A stretch of 64,000 nt of DNA, taken from contig NZ_JAUFPR010000001.1 in the NCBI RefSeq assembly GCF_030409325.1, forward strand, positions 744,001-808,000, given 5' to 3'. A program made the translations under genes and the position numbers. Each line of letters starts with the position of its first letter. Within the stretch, counting starts at the first letter, position 1. This document shows positions 35,874 to 44,615 of this stretch, one piece after another. This DNA is from Mucilaginibacter aquaedulcis. Its GTDB lineage: Bacteria > Bacteroidota > Bacteroidia > Sphingobacteriales > Sphingobacteriaceae. The notes below the pieces were generated by a model. That model was not told where the DNA came from. It did no database searches and worked only from the letters and a program-made list of their open reading frames with translations.

Positions 35874-36560
35874 TAGCTCTTGATATTGCTGAGTGTAAAC
35901 TTTGGGTCCATCATATATCACCAGGGTTTCTTCCGTAATCAATGAAGCATCTAAAACAAATACCAGTATTTCCCGGTGTGGTTCATCGTGATCAAAAGAA
36001 CGGATCTTTATTATTTTTTGCACATAAAGTCCAAACGATAAAGCCAGCGATTTAACCAGCATTGCGGTATCAACCGGTAATATTAACCAACAGGCTCCAT
36101 TTGGAGTTAAATGCTTTGAAACTTTATTCATCATTCCTTTAAAAAATCCATCCCCCGCATGTTTAGCCAAATTTTTCTGCGAACCCGGCGATAACAATGA
36201 ATTGATATAAAAAGGCGGATTGGAAACAATCACATCATAGCTTTTCTCCGGATGGGTTGCAAAAAATTCCTCAAATCCGGAAGCATGCAAGGTTAAACGC
36301 TCATAAAAAGGTGAATTTTCAAAATTGCCTTCGGCAGTTGCCGCTGCACCTTCGTCGATCTCCACAGCATCAATTTGAGCCATTGGAAAGCGCTGGGCCA
36401 GCATCAGGGTAATTACGCCTGTACCGGTACCAATATCTAAAACAGATTGGGGCTGGTTAAAGTCAGCCAGTGCACCAAGCAATACCCCATCGGTATTGAT
36501 CTTCATGGCGCAGCCCGTTTGGTCAACACTGAATTGTTTAAAGCGAAACAGATTCGCCAT
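35847..36560 (-). CDS. trmN: tRNA1(Val) adenine(37)-N6-methyltransferase
   Basis: A 237-residue SAM-dependent methyltransferase. Motif I is LDIGTGTGVITL (about 41-52), the acidic ribose site VEIDEG, and the catalytic SNPPFY (about 113-118) typical of N6-adenine methylation. The N-terminus FRFKQFSVDQTGCAMKINTDG matches the YfiC/TrmN6 family, which modifies A37 of tRNA(Val). It lies 2 bp behind the VOC-domain gene, in a minus-strand cluster with purL. Confidence 0.92.
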   Translation of the reverse strand: MANLFRFKQFSVDQTGCAMKINTDGVLLGALADFNQPQSVLDIGTGTGVITLMLAQRFPMAQIDAVEIDEGAAATAEGNFENSPFYERLTLHASGFEEFFATHPEKSYDVIVSNPPFYINSLLSPGSQKNLAKHAGDGFFKGMMNKVSKHLTPNGACWLILPVDTAMLVKSLALSFGLYVQKIIKIRSFDHDEPHREILVFVLDASLITEETLVIYDGPKVYTQQYQELLRNFLIIF

Positions 36561-36562
36561 GA

Positions 36563-36952
36563 TTACTTTTCGTAAAGCTCCAGTGGCAGGCCGTCGGGGT
36601 CGGTAAAGAAGGTGAAGCGTTTGCCGGTGAACTCATCTATGCGGATTGGCTCGGTTTCTACACCAAAGTTAGTCAGGTGCGATACGGCTTCATCGAGTGC
36701 ATCAACCTCAAAGGCCAAATGGCGCAGACCTACCGCTTCGGGGCGTGAAGGACGGGCGGGAGGTTCAGGAAATGAAAAAAGCTCGATCTGGTAGAGGTTT
36801 CCCACTTCCAGATCAAGCTTGTATGATTGTCGTTCTTCGCGATAAACTTCACGAACTATATTTAAACCCAGTATCTCACTATAAAAATGTTTCGACTTTT
36901 GGTAGTCGGCACAAATAATGGCTATATGATGTACCCGGTTTAGTTTTAGCAT
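36563..36952 (-). CDS. VOC / glyoxalase-family protein
   Basis: A 129-residue protein of the vicinal-oxygen-chelate fold with two beta-alpha-beta modules. It starts VHHIAIICADYQKSKHFYSE and has a second module GLRHLAFEVDALDEAVSHL, ending FFTDPDGLPLELYE. Metal ligands are probably H8 or H9, E in QIELFSF, H in GLRHLAF and E in ELYE. Similar to GloA2/SMU1112-like proteins, which have uncertain roles. Its ATG overlaps the stop of purL by 1 bp, so it is translationally coupled to purL. Confidence 0.9.
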   Translation of the reverse strand: MLKLNRVHHIAIICADYQKSKHFYSEILGLNIVREVYREERQSYKLDLEVGNLYQIELFSFPEPPARPSRPEAVGLRHLAFEVDALDEAVSHLTNFGVETEPIRIDEFTGKRFTFFTDPDGLPLELYEK

Positions 36953-39174
36953 TATTCGCCTAAAATAGTATGTAATACATTGCTGTGAACCATTTTCAGG
37001 TCGGTAACATGACCAAATGCTTCTTCATCTACATTCAGGAAGCCGTTATTTACGGTACCCAGCAGACTGAACTCAGTAGCACTGGTAGCCATAAACTCAA
37101 CAAAGCGTTCCTGCTCTTCAGGAGCTACAGTTACCACTACCCTACCTTGTGCCTCGCCAAAAAGGAAGGCATCCTTGCGGATAGTATCATCAGTTTCAAT
37201 ATCAAAACCCAATCCGTTTGGCATAGCTGCTTCTAAAAGGGTCATGTACAAACCACCATCGGCCACATCATGAGCCGATTCAATAACACGGTGTTTGATC
37301 AATCCTTTAACGGTTTGCTGCATATCATATTCCTTATCAATATCAAAATAAGGAGCTGGTGCTTTCAAAACTTTGTGCCATGAAGCCAGGTATTGTGATG
37401 ACGCAATATCATTTACAGATTCGCCTATTAAATAGATCAGATCGCCGGGCTGTTTAAAGTTGGCGGTCATGATGTTATCTACATTATCCATAACACCCAG
37501 CATACCAATAGTTGGCGTAGGGAATACAGAACCACCATCGGCCGACTGATTGTAGAAACTTACGTTACCACCGGTAACCGGGGTTTCAAACTTACGGCAG
37601 GCATCGCCCATACCTTTAATGGCGCTCACAAACTGCCAGTAAACCTCAGGAATGTAAGGGTTACCAAAGTTTAAGCAATTGGTAATAGCTACAGGTTCGC
37701 CACCGGCACAAGTAATGTTGCGTGCGGCTTCGGCCACAGCAATGGCAGTACCTTTGTATGGGTCGGCATATACATAACGCGAGTTACAATCTGTAGTTAA
37801 TACGATGGCCTTGTCGGTATCTTTAACGGCAACAACGGCAGCATCACAAGCCAGGTTAGCGGTCATGGTTTGTACACCTACCATGCTATCATACTGGTCT
37901 GTTACCCAACGTTTTGAAGCCAAGTTAGGGTGGGCTGCCAAATGCTCGGCAACTTCAACCAGATTTGCAGGTTCCTGTATATCGTCTATATTAAATTTCT
38001 GATTTTCGGCAAAGTAAGCAGGCTCGCGGTATTCGCGTTGGTAAACCGGTGCGCCTCCACCTAAAACTAAATCGTCGGCTGGTACATCAGCTACTTTTTC
38101 GCCGTTCATGTAGTACTCTAAACGCTGGGTGTCGGTTACTTCACCAATAATGGCGCAGTTCAGATCCCATTTATCAAAAACAGCCTCTACTTCTTTTTCA
38201 CGGCCCTTATGTACCACAATAAGCATACGCTCCTGTGATTCGGACAGTAAAATTTCGTAAGGTTTCATATGATCCTGGCGGGTAGGTACTTTATCCAGAT
38301 CAATACGCATACCGTGCTCGCCTTTAGCGCTCATTTCTGAGTTTGAGCAGATGATACCGGCTGCGCCCATATCCTGCATACCTACTACGGCACCGGTTTT
38401 AATAACTTCAAGTGTAGCTTCTAACAACAGTTTTTCCTGGAACGGGTCACCCACCTGAACGGCCGGTAAATCGTTAACAGAATCGGCAGTGATATCTTTT
38501 GATGCGAAAGCCGCGCCATGGATACCATCTTTTCCGGTTGCAGAACCTACTATATATACCGGGTTACCCACGCCGTATGATGTTGCAGAAACGGTTTCGC
38601 CCGCTTTTACAATACCTGCCGACATGGCGTTAACCAATGGATTTACATTATAGCAATCATCAAAAAACAATTCGCCGCCAACGGTTGGGATACCAAAGGC
38701 GTTACCATAATGGCTGATACCTTTTACTACACCTTTAACCAACCATTTGGTTTTATCAAGGGTAAGGTCGCCAAAACGCAGCGAGTTTAGCTGCGCGATG
38801 GGTCTTGCGCCCATTGTAAATATATCGCGGTTGATACCGCCTACACCTGTAGCCGCACCCTGATATGGTTCCAATGCCGAAGGGTGATTGTGCGATTCGA
38901 TCTTGAAAGCGCAGCCAATGCCATCACCAAGGTCAACAAGGCCGGCGTTTTCTTCACCTGCCTTAGCCAGCATACGCGGGCTATCCTTAGGTAAAGTTTT
39001 TAGCCAGGTGATAGAGTTTTTATACGAGCAGTGCTCGCTCCACATTACTGCGAAAATAGAAAGTTCGGTAAAATTGGGTACTCGCCCTAATATCTCTTTA
39101 ATACGTTCAAATTCTTCGGGTAGTAAGCCTAAATCTTTGGCGGTTTCAACGGTGGTTAATTCCTGGTGCTCCAA
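36952..39174 (-). CDS. purL: Phosphoribosylformylglycinamidine synthase, large subunit
   Basis: A 740-residue enzyme converting FGAR to FGAM in purine synthesis. The length and N-terminus fit the small (B. subtilis-type) PurL, which needs separate PurS and PurQ subunits; neither is in the window. Motifs include KIESHNHPSALEPYQGAATG, GGELFFDDCY, QDMGAAGIICSNSEM and the ATP/Mg region TGGNVSFYN. It is the first gene of the purL / VOC / trmN cluster. The cyclase purM is encoded 11 kb away. Confidence 0.97.
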   Translation of the reverse strand: MEHQELTTVETAKDLGLLPEEFERIKEILGRVPNFTELSIFAVMWSEHCSYKNSITWLKTLPKDSPRMLAKAGEENAGLVDLGDGIGCAFKIESHNHPSALEPYQGAATGVGGINRDIFTMGARPIAQLNSLRFGDLTLDKTKWLVKGVVKGISHYGNAFGIPTVGGELFFDDCYNVNPLVNAMSAGIVKAGETVSATSYGVGNPVYIVGSATGKDGIHGAAFASKDITADSVNDLPAVQVGDPFQEKLLLEATLEVIKTGAVVGMQDMGAAGIICSNSEMSAKGEHGMRIDLDKVPTRQDHMKPYEILLSESQERMLIVVHKGREKEVEAVFDKWDLNCAIIGEVTDTQRLEYYMNGEKVADVPADDLVLGGGAPVYQREYREPAYFAENQKFNIDDIQEPANLVEVAEHLAAHPNLASKRWVTDQYDSMVGVQTMTANLACDAAVVAVKDTDKAIVLTTDCNSRYVYADPYKGTAIAVAEAARNITCAGGEPVAITNCLNFGNPYIPEVYWQFVSAIKGMGDACRKFETPVTGGNVSFYNQSADGGSVFPTPTIGMLGVMDNVDNIMTANFKQPGDLIYLIGESVNDIASSQYLASWHKVLKAPAPYFDIDKEYDMQQTVKGLIKHRVIESAHDVADGGLYMTLLEAAMPNGLGFDIETDDTIRKDAFLFGEAQGRVVVTVAPEEQERFVEFMATSATEFSLLGTVNNGFLNVDEEAFGHVTDLKMVHSNVLHTILGE

Positions 39175-39456
39175 TGTAATATGTTTTATTTGAAAGGATG
39201 CGCAAAATTAGAAAAAAAGGGCGAAAGCTGAAAGCTTCTTTTGGATTAGTGACATAGGTGTGGGAATGGGGTGTGGTAGCGCGGTGCGGGGAACGATGTG
39301 CAGGATAAGATTAAGCTGTCCGAAGCCTCCGACTTCAGACTACCGGCATTTTTTGATGTAGTTGCAAATTACGGGCATAGTGATTCGAAGTCGGAAACAT
39401 CAAACAGCAGGGGACTGCCTTTTTAGCACTTTCTATTTACAAAAACACTTGCGCAA

Positions 39457-39494
39457 GCAAATACTTGCATTTATATTTGCAAGCAAGTACTTGC
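39457..39494 (+). promoter_or_regulatory. Twin operators around the ArsR-gene promoter
   Basis: The 12-bp sequences GCAAATACTTGC (39457-39468) and GCAAGTACTTGC (39483-39494, a perfect palindrome) lie 26 bp apart and flank a -7 element TATATTTG (39472-39479). This is the arrangement expected for ArsR-type autorepression. Confidence 0.6.
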
Positions 39495-39499
39495 AGATC

Positions 39500-39841
39500 A
39501 TGAAAACCAGACGAGACGTTTACCAGGCCATTGCCGATCCTACCCGCAGAGCGATAATTAACATGATTGCTACCGAGCCGCATAATGTCAACACCATTGC
39601 CGCCAACTTTGACGTTACACGCCAGGCCATTTCCTTGCACATACAAATACTGGTTGATTGTGGCCTTATTAATGTGAAACAACAGGGCCGCGACAGGCTT
39701 TGCGAAGCCCGGCTTGATCAGCTGAGTGAGGTATCTACCTGGGTTGATCAGTACCGTCAGCATTGGGAAAGCAAATTAGATAATCTGGAAAAATATGTAG
39801 AACAATTAAAAAACGAAAGACATGGAAAGCACAAAAAGTAA
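39500..39841 (+). CDS. ArsR-family winged-helix repressor
   Basis: A 113-residue regulator from ATG 39500 (MKTRRDVYQAIADPTRRAII). The recognition helix is NVNTIAANFDVTRQAISLHI, followed by the basic wing. No metal-binding Cys pair is evident in the recognition helix, so it is of the SRPBCC-linked ArsR type rather than a metal sensor. It overlaps the next gene by 20 bp. Two palindromic sites flank its promoter. The longer upstream reading frame lies over these sites and is not the start. Confidence 0.9.
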   Translation: MKTRRDVYQAIADPTRRAIINMIATEPHNVNTIAANFDVTRQAISLHIQILVDCGLINVKQQGRDRLCEARLDQLSEVSTWVDQYRQHWESKLDNLEKYVEQLKNERHGKHKK

Positions 39842-40286
39842 CACATCCGACCGCGAATTACGTTTAACACGAATAATTGATGCCCCAGTTGAATTGCTTT
39901 GGGAGGTATGGACACAACCCGAGCACATTGCCCAATGGTGGGGCCCAAATGATTTCACCACCACTATTAATAAAATGGATGTACAACCCGGTGGTGAATG
40001 GAATCTGGTATTGCATGGCCCCGATGGAACTGACTATAAAAACAAAAGCATTTTTAAAGAGATAGTTCCGTTCAAAAAATTAGTGTATGATCACATGAGC
40101 AGCCCCAAGTTTGTTGCTACAATTGAGTTTGAAGCACATGGCGAACAAACCCACCTTAGCTGGCACATGCTTTTTGAAACACCTGAGCAATTTATACAGG
40201 TTGTAAAAACATTTAAAGCCGATGAAGGATTAAAACAGAATCTGGATAAGCTTAATCGATATATAAAGGGCTTAAATAAAAGGTAG
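39822..40286 (+). CDS. SRPBCC / AHSA1-domain protein
   Basis: A 154-residue protein of the START-like SRPBCC fold. Signature: LRLTRIIDAPVELLWEVWTQ, EHIAQWWGP, and a C-terminal helix. Such domains bind small hydrophobic molecules, and pairs of ArsR with an AHSA1-domain protein are common in bacteria. The pair is a two-gene operon with 20 bp overlap. The ligand and cellular role are unknown; a stress or detoxification function is only a guess. Confidence 0.92.
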   Translation: MESTKSNTSDRELRLTRIIDAPVELLWEVWTQPEHIAQWWGPNDFTTTINKMDVQPGGEWNLVLHGPDGTDYKNKSIFKEIVPFKKLVYDHMSSPKFVATIEFEAHGEQTHLSWHMLFETPEQFIQVVKTFKADEGLKQNLDKLNRYIKGLNKR

Positions 40287-40298
40287 TTTTTAACAGCT

Positions 40299-40441
40299 TG
40301 TCATTTACTTTGAGCCAGGGCAGACATGAGCGTTGAGCGGAAGAGAAGCTATCTTTTGAACGTAGCGAAAAATCTTACAAAATATATAAAGCGAACTTAC
40401 ATGGCGTATAAGATTTCTCCTCGTTCCTCGTCGAAATGACA
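40299..40441. repeat. MITE-like repeat, family with TGTCATTTCGACGAGG ends (copy 2)
   Basis: The right end, TCGTCGAAATGACA (40428-40441), with an adjacent AAGATTTCTCCTCG, is the inverse complement of the left end of the copy at 4963. The left end is TGTCATTT. The element is 143 bp long. Confidence 0.65.
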
Positions 40442-40576
40442 CTTTTTATTTATATCTATAATATAAACAAAAACGGGCAGGTGAAATATCGCCTGCCCGA
40501 ACGGTCTGTTTTCAAACCCCTGCTACCCCCTTATCGCCGCAGAGACCGTTGCCCGACCGTATATTTTTAACAACCC

Positions 40577-41401
40577 TTATTGCTCGCTTAGTTGGAAATT
40601 AATAGGGATAGTATATTTAACGCGTACAGCCTGCCCATTCTGCACCCCTGGCTTCCAGGCTTTGGCCAGTTTTAAAACACGGGATGCTTCTTCATCAAAA
40701 CCGTACCCGGCGCCGCGTTCAACTTTTATATTTGATAAAGAGCCATCTTTTTCAATAACAAAACTCATAAATACTTTACCAGAAACCCCATTTTCCTGAG
40801 CCACACCCGGAAAGTGAAGATTTTTTTGCAAAAACTTAGCCCAGGCAGCCGACCCACCCACCGGCTCGGGCATAACTTCAAGCACATCTCCGGTAGTATA
40901 AATAGTTTCATCCGCGGGAGCCGCCCCACCTCCACCCTGAGTTTTTCCCTGATCCATTTGATTATCTATGCCTTTATCCGGCCCATCAACATTTGCTGAA
41001 CCGATAGGTCCTTTTATTTCACTAATTACAGGAGGATCCACAGTTGGCTGATCATCCGACACCACCCGGGTAGGTATGGCTGTAGTTTTTACCTGAACCG
41101 CCGGCGCAGGAGGATCAACAGACTTAGGAGGATCGGCTTTTTTAGGTTTAGCCTCCACAGGTGGTTTTACTATAGTTGGAAGCTCAACCGGGATAAATTT
41201 ATACTCAGGCTTAGGTTTTACCCTGAATACAAAACTCGCTATTACCAAAACAACCACTGCTATAAAACTTAAGCCCATAGCCTTCACCATAGTTTGGCCA
41301 TAACTCTTTCTCAATTCATAAGCACCATATGCTTTGTTACGATGGTCAAATACAAGGTCGAGCCACTCGGCTTTGTACAAATCAAATTTGGAGATATTCA
41401 T
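40577..41401 (-). CDS. TonB-type energy transducer
   Basis: A 274-residue inner-membrane protein. A short cytoplasmic N-terminus, one membrane helix (about 39-60), a Pro/Lys-rich periplasmic linker (about 70-120), and a C-terminal TonB domain (about 190-274) with FPGVAQENGVSGKVFMSF and KLAKAWKPGVQNGQ. It would pass proton-motive energy to TonB receptors, which the SusC and Oar-like proteins of this window need. No ExbB/ExbD genes are adjacent, so it must share an energising complex encoded elsewhere. Confidence 0.93.
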   Translation of the reverse strand: MNISKFDLYKAEWLDLVFDHRNKAYGAYELRKSYGQTMVKAMGLSFIAVVVLVIASFVFRVKPKPEYKFIPVELPTIVKPPVEAKPKKADPPKSVDPPAPAVQVKTTAIPTRVVSDDQPTVDPPVISEIKGPIGSANVDGPDKGIDNQMDQGKTQGGGGAAPADETIYTTGDVLEVMPEPVGGSAAWAKFLQKNLHFPGVAQENGVSGKVFMSFVIEKDGSLSNIKVERGAGYGFDEEASRVLKLAKAWKPGVQNGQAVRVKYTIPINFQLSEQ

Positions 41402-41684
41402 ATATTTCAGAATTTAATTTCTTATAAAACGAATATACATATATAATATTTTACAAAACAAAAATTATTTCAAATATTTTTCGCCAAAATCACTCAAATT
41501 AAAAATTATATTCTTTTTTAATTTCAACTTAAAAATTTCACAAAAACGAACAATTTTTATTAGTTTATCTTTACAAAACCTATTTAAAATGAGTTTTATG
41601 TATATTTTTATTACACAAATCATTAAAAACTTAAAAAATTCATAAAAAAAGTGGATTTATTTTAATTTTTTACTACTTTTAGAT

Positions 41685-42041
41685 ATGGTTAACAGGCTTT
41701 ATCAATTTACTGCCTTATTTTTTTTACTTTTTACGGGCTTTTCAGCATCCGGAAAGGAAGAAATACACAATAACCATTACTCAAAAGGTAAAAATACTTC
41801 GTTTAGCACCGCAAACCCAAATCATCATCCGTTTAATTATGATTTCAGCATTAACAATGTGCCTTTGCAGGTTATCAATGTTCAGCAACACCGGGTTTCG
41901 CATTCTTTACAGGGCCTTTACCACTCCCCCATTTTTTTATCCATAGCAATTAAATACGTGACCTTTATTTGTGGCTCAGGCTCAAGTGAACTGTCGCGTT
42001 TTCGCAAACTCATCCTTTTTCCATTTCATGCTTTTTGGTAG
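41685..42041 (+). CDS. Hypothetical exported small protein
   Basis: A 118-residue protein with an N-terminal hydrophobic segment (LYQFTALFFLLFTGFSASG), probably a signal peptide. A His/Asn-rich middle (NPNHHPFNYDF) and an aromatic, basic C-terminus follow. No recognised domain. It is followed by a strong terminator at 42045 and lies upstream of the amt gene, without obvious coupling. Function unknown. Confidence 0.55.
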   Translation: MVNRLYQFTALFFLLFTGFSASGKEEIHNNHYSKGKNTSFSTANPNHHPFNYDFSINNVPLQVINVQQHRVSHSLQGLYHSPIFLSIAIKYVTFICGSGSSELSRFRKLILFPFHAFW

Positions 42042-42044
42042 TAG

Positions 42045-42098
42045 AAAACAATATCAAACCGGATGCTCTGATTAAGCAACCGGATCATATTGTTTTTT
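42045..42098 (+). terminator. Terminator of the exported small protein gene
   Basis: AAAACAATAT (42045-42054) pairs with ATATTGTTTT (42087-42096) and is followed by a T run. Confidence 0.7.
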
Positions 42099-42116
42099 AA
42101 AATTTAGTTTAACTAT

Positions 42117-42197
42117 CCGGCATTTTGATTGGGTGCCGTATACGCTATTAACTTATTTAATACTGCCCGGCATTTTGATTGGGTACCGGGCAGTATT
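42117..42197 (+). repeat. Duplicated 22-bp unit and hairpin upstream of amt
   Basis: The 22-mer CCGGCATTTTGATTGGGT + (G/A)CCG occurs at 42117-42138 and 42167-42188. The second copy sits inside a perfect hairpin, AATACTGCCCGG (42159-42170) with CCGGGCAGTATT (42186-42197). It lies 31 nt before the amt start, so it could act on amt mRNA. Confidence 0.6.
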
Positions 42198-42228
42198 ACA
42201 ACTTATCAAATTCCCTTAAACCCTAAAC

Positions 42229-43536
42229 ATGAAAAAATTCATACCCTTTGGCGTACTTATAATTGTAATTATACTTGCCCTTGTTTACCCTTCTGTTACC
42301 CTAACTACTGTTAAAGACAGTAAAATTGATAGCGGCGACACTGCATGGTTATTAGTAAGTACCGCCCTTGTACTCATAATGACCCCGGGCCTGGCCTTTT
42401 TTTACGGCGGTATGGTTAGTAAGAAAAACGTACTGTCAACCATGCTGCAGAGCTTTGTATGTATGGGTGTTATAACTGTAATATGGGTTATTTTCGGATT
42501 CAGCCTTGCCTTTGGTGATAGCATAGGAGGTTTCATAGGCGATCCACGCACTTTCTTTATGATGAAAGGCACTTTAGGCAACGCTACATGGAAACTTGCA
42601 CCAACCATTCCATTGGTATTATTTGCCATGTTCCAGCTCAAGTTTGCCGTAATTACTCCGGCGCTTATCACCGGCGCCTTTGCCGAGCGTATCCGCTTTA
42701 ACTCATACGTGATATTCCTGGTGTTATTTATGATATTTATATACGCCCCGCTGGCACACTCAACCTGGCACCCTGACGGCTTCCTTTTTGGTAAAGGCGT
42801 ACTTGACTTTGCAGGTGGTACCGTTGTACACATGTCTGCAGGCTGGGCTGCTCTTGCTTCGGCACTATATTTAAAACAACGTAACGATAAAGCCCACGCT
42901 CCTGCACGTATCAGCTATGTATTATTGGGTACTGGCTTGTTATGGTTTGGCTGGTTTGGATTCAACGCAGGTTCTGCCTTAGGTTCAGGCACGTTGGCCG
43001 CAACTGCTTTGGCTACCACAACAACCGCATCAGCAGCTGCTGCAATGGCATGGATGTTTTTTGATATACTGCAAGGTAAAAAACCAGGTGTTATGGGCGC
43101 TTGTATAGGCGCTGTTGTTGGCCTTGTGGCTATTACACCTGCAGCCGGCTTTGTAACCGTTCCTCACTCATTAATAATTGGTATTGTTGCCGCTATAGTT
43201 AGTAACCTGGTAGTGATCTGGAGAACATCAACCAGCATTGATGACACACTTGACGTATTCCCTTGCCATGGTGTAGGCGGTATGGTAGGCATGCTATTAA
43301 CCGGTGTATTTGCCCACCAAAACGTAAACGCGGGTAATACCACAGGCAACGGATTATACTATGGCGAAACACACTTATTTGTATTACACCTGATAACTTT
43401 AATAGGCGTATCTGCCTTTGCCTTTTTCGGCTCATTATTATTGTTAAAGATCACCGACATGATCAGCACACTTCGCGTAACTCCTGAAGAAGAACTTGCA
43501 GGCCTTGACTTAAGTCAGCACGACGAAGGATTATAA
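42229..43536 (+). CDS. amt: Ammonium transporter
   Basis: A 435-residue inner-membrane ammonium channel with 11 predicted helices. Signatures: DSGDTAWLLVSTALVLIMTP near the N-terminus, the pore histidines in HMSAGWAALA and CHGVGGMVG, and the aromatic gate in TWHPDGFLF. It imports ammonium when it is scarce. It faces the second Amt and the GSIII gene of the same cluster. No GlnK is beside it, so any PII control must come from elsewhere. A terminator follows at 43581. Confidence 0.95.
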   Translation: MKKFIPFGVLIIVIILALVYPSVTLTTVKDSKIDSGDTAWLLVSTALVLIMTPGLAFFYGGMVSKKNVLSTMLQSFVCMGVITVIWVIFGFSLAFGDSIGGFIGDPRTFFMMKGTLGNATWKLAPTIPLVLFAMFQLKFAVITPALITGAFAERIRFNSYVIFLVLFMIFIYAPLAHSTWHPDGFLFGKGVLDFAGGTVVHMSAGWAALASALYLKQRNDKAHAPARISYVLLGTGLLWFGWFGFNAGSALGSGTLAATALATTTTASAAAAMAWMFFDILQGKKPGVMGACIGAVVGLVAITPAAGFVTVPHSLIIGIVAAIVSNLVVIWRTSTSIDDTLDVFPCHGVGGMVGMLLTGVFAHQNVNAGNTTGNGLYYGETHLFVLHLITLIGVSAFAFFGSLLLLKITDMISTLRVTPEEELAGLDLSQHDEGL

Positions 43537-43580
43537 AAAACTATTACATATTACATCAAACCAAACAACTGAAAAAACTA

Positions 43581-43612
43581 AAGCTGCATTTACCGAAAAT
43601 GCAGCTTTTTTA
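43581..43612 (+). terminator. Terminator of amt
   Basis: AAGCTGCATTT (43581-43591) pairs with AAATGCAGCTT (43597-43607), followed by T residues. Confidence 0.85.
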
Positions 43613-43626
43613 TTATTATTCCTGAC

Positions 43627-43855
43627 GTTGATTTCTTTTAATCTTGACCGTTGATTCTTTATGATTTCTATGATGGCGTTGATTTTTGACCGTTGATTTC
43701 TTTTGATTTCTGTGATGGCGCTGATTTTTTTTGTCTGAGCCAAAACTTTTTTGAGGCTAAAGTATTAACACGATTTTTCTATTGCAATTATTAGAACGTC
43801 CAAACTGAAGTAAAAATCCTTAAATCCGATAAATCTGCTTAATCGTGGTTCAGAC
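43627..43855. repeat. Tandem repeat and second copy of the GTCTGAACC-type element
   Basis: Between 43627 and 43735, a unit of about 42 bp (starting GTTGATTTCTTT) is repeated about 2.5 times. It runs into TTGTCTGAGCC. The right end, 43833-43855, matches the 23-bp right end of the element at 8556-8578 with two differences, preceded by a shared AAATCCTTAAATCC. It is probably a decayed relative of that element. Confidence 0.55.
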
Positions 43856-43891
43856 AAAATTCGCGATTACTTCGGTAATTCTACTCATTAC

Positions 43892-44491
43892 TCACCAGTC
43901 CTTAGTCGATATCTTTTTGACCTTTTTCACTTCCTGAGGCAGGGCCGAAGTTTTAAGCATATATGCTTTTAGTGTACCTCCTATTTGCTTACTATTAAGC
44001 AGTATCTTATCTAAATATACTGCGAAATCATCTTTATCTATTTTCCCCTGCGCATGCTCCATCGGTATGGTTACCCCGGGAACCGGTTCATAAACATTAT
44101 ACCGGTTACGCTGATATGGAGTATATACAAAGTCTGTAAACCAATAACGATATTTAGAATCCTTAACCTCTATACGCAGAGAAAAGCTTATGGCACCATC
44201 TTCATGGGTTGTTATAAATGCCTTTTTTGAAACCAGGAAACTTCCTTTACCGGTTATCACACCCTCAGTCTTATCGGCGGTAACTACTGTCAGTTTACTT
44301 TTAGGATAGGCTGTTTTTATAAAGTATAATCCGCGGTTATATAAGCTATCAGCCGATAAACCCGGCTTGCTCACCGTTTGATAATAGATGTATTTATCAT
44401 GTTCATCAAACGCTAAAGAATCCTTTTGCGCGCAGGCTGTTTTAACAAACAGCAAACAAACAAAAGCCACAAGTATATTTTTCATCATCAT
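43892..44491 (-). CDS. Exported DUF4468-like protein
   Basis: A 199-residue protein with a signal peptide (to about residue 22) and a single domain resembling DUF4468 / TBP-like folds, common in Bacteroidota: FDEHDKYIYYQTVSKPGL at the start, GKGSFLVSKKAF and LRIEVKDSKYRYWFTDFVY. The function of this family is unknown. It lies between an amt terminator and the porin gene but has the opposite direction to amt and its own surroundings. It is not clearly linked to nitrogen metabolism. Confidence 0.78.
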   Translation of the reverse strand: MMMKNILVAFVCLLFVKTACAQKDSLAFDEHDKYIYYQTVSKPGLSADSLYNRGLYFIKTAYPKSKLTVVTADKTEGVITGKGSFLVSKKAFITTHEDGAISFSLRIEVKDSKYRYWFTDFVYTPYQRNRYNVYEPVPGVTIPMEHAQGKIDKDDFAVYLDKILLNSKQIGGTLKAYMLKTSALPQEVKKVKKISTKDW

Positions 44492-44559
44492 ATTTTTATT
44501 TCAATTCAAGATCCTCATCATCTCCCCACCATAGGCCATCCCGCAATAAATATAAAGAT

Positions 44560-44593
44560 AAAAGCCGCTCCGGTTAGCACCGGGCGGCTTTTA
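44560..44593 (-). terminator. Terminator of the porin gene
   Basis: On the minus strand AAAAGCCGC and GCGGCTTTTA form a stem with a short inner stem CCGG, followed by T-rich sequence, just below the stop at 44616. Confidence 0.8.
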
Positions 44594-44615
44594 AAAAGGA
44601 ATATTTTCTTACTTT

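Noticed and set aside
39362..39499. 46-codon extension of the ArsR protein
   Set aside because: It covers the promoter and operator palindromes; homologous ArsR proteins start near MKTRRDVYQ.
43627..43735. CRISPR-like array from regularly repeated sequence
   Set aside because: The units are head-to-tail without unique spacers, fewer than three in number, and no cas genes are present.
43531..43743. 70-codon minus-strand frame rich in Lys, Arg, Ile and Asn
   Set aside because: It is the translation of 42-bp tandem repeats and the amt terminator.
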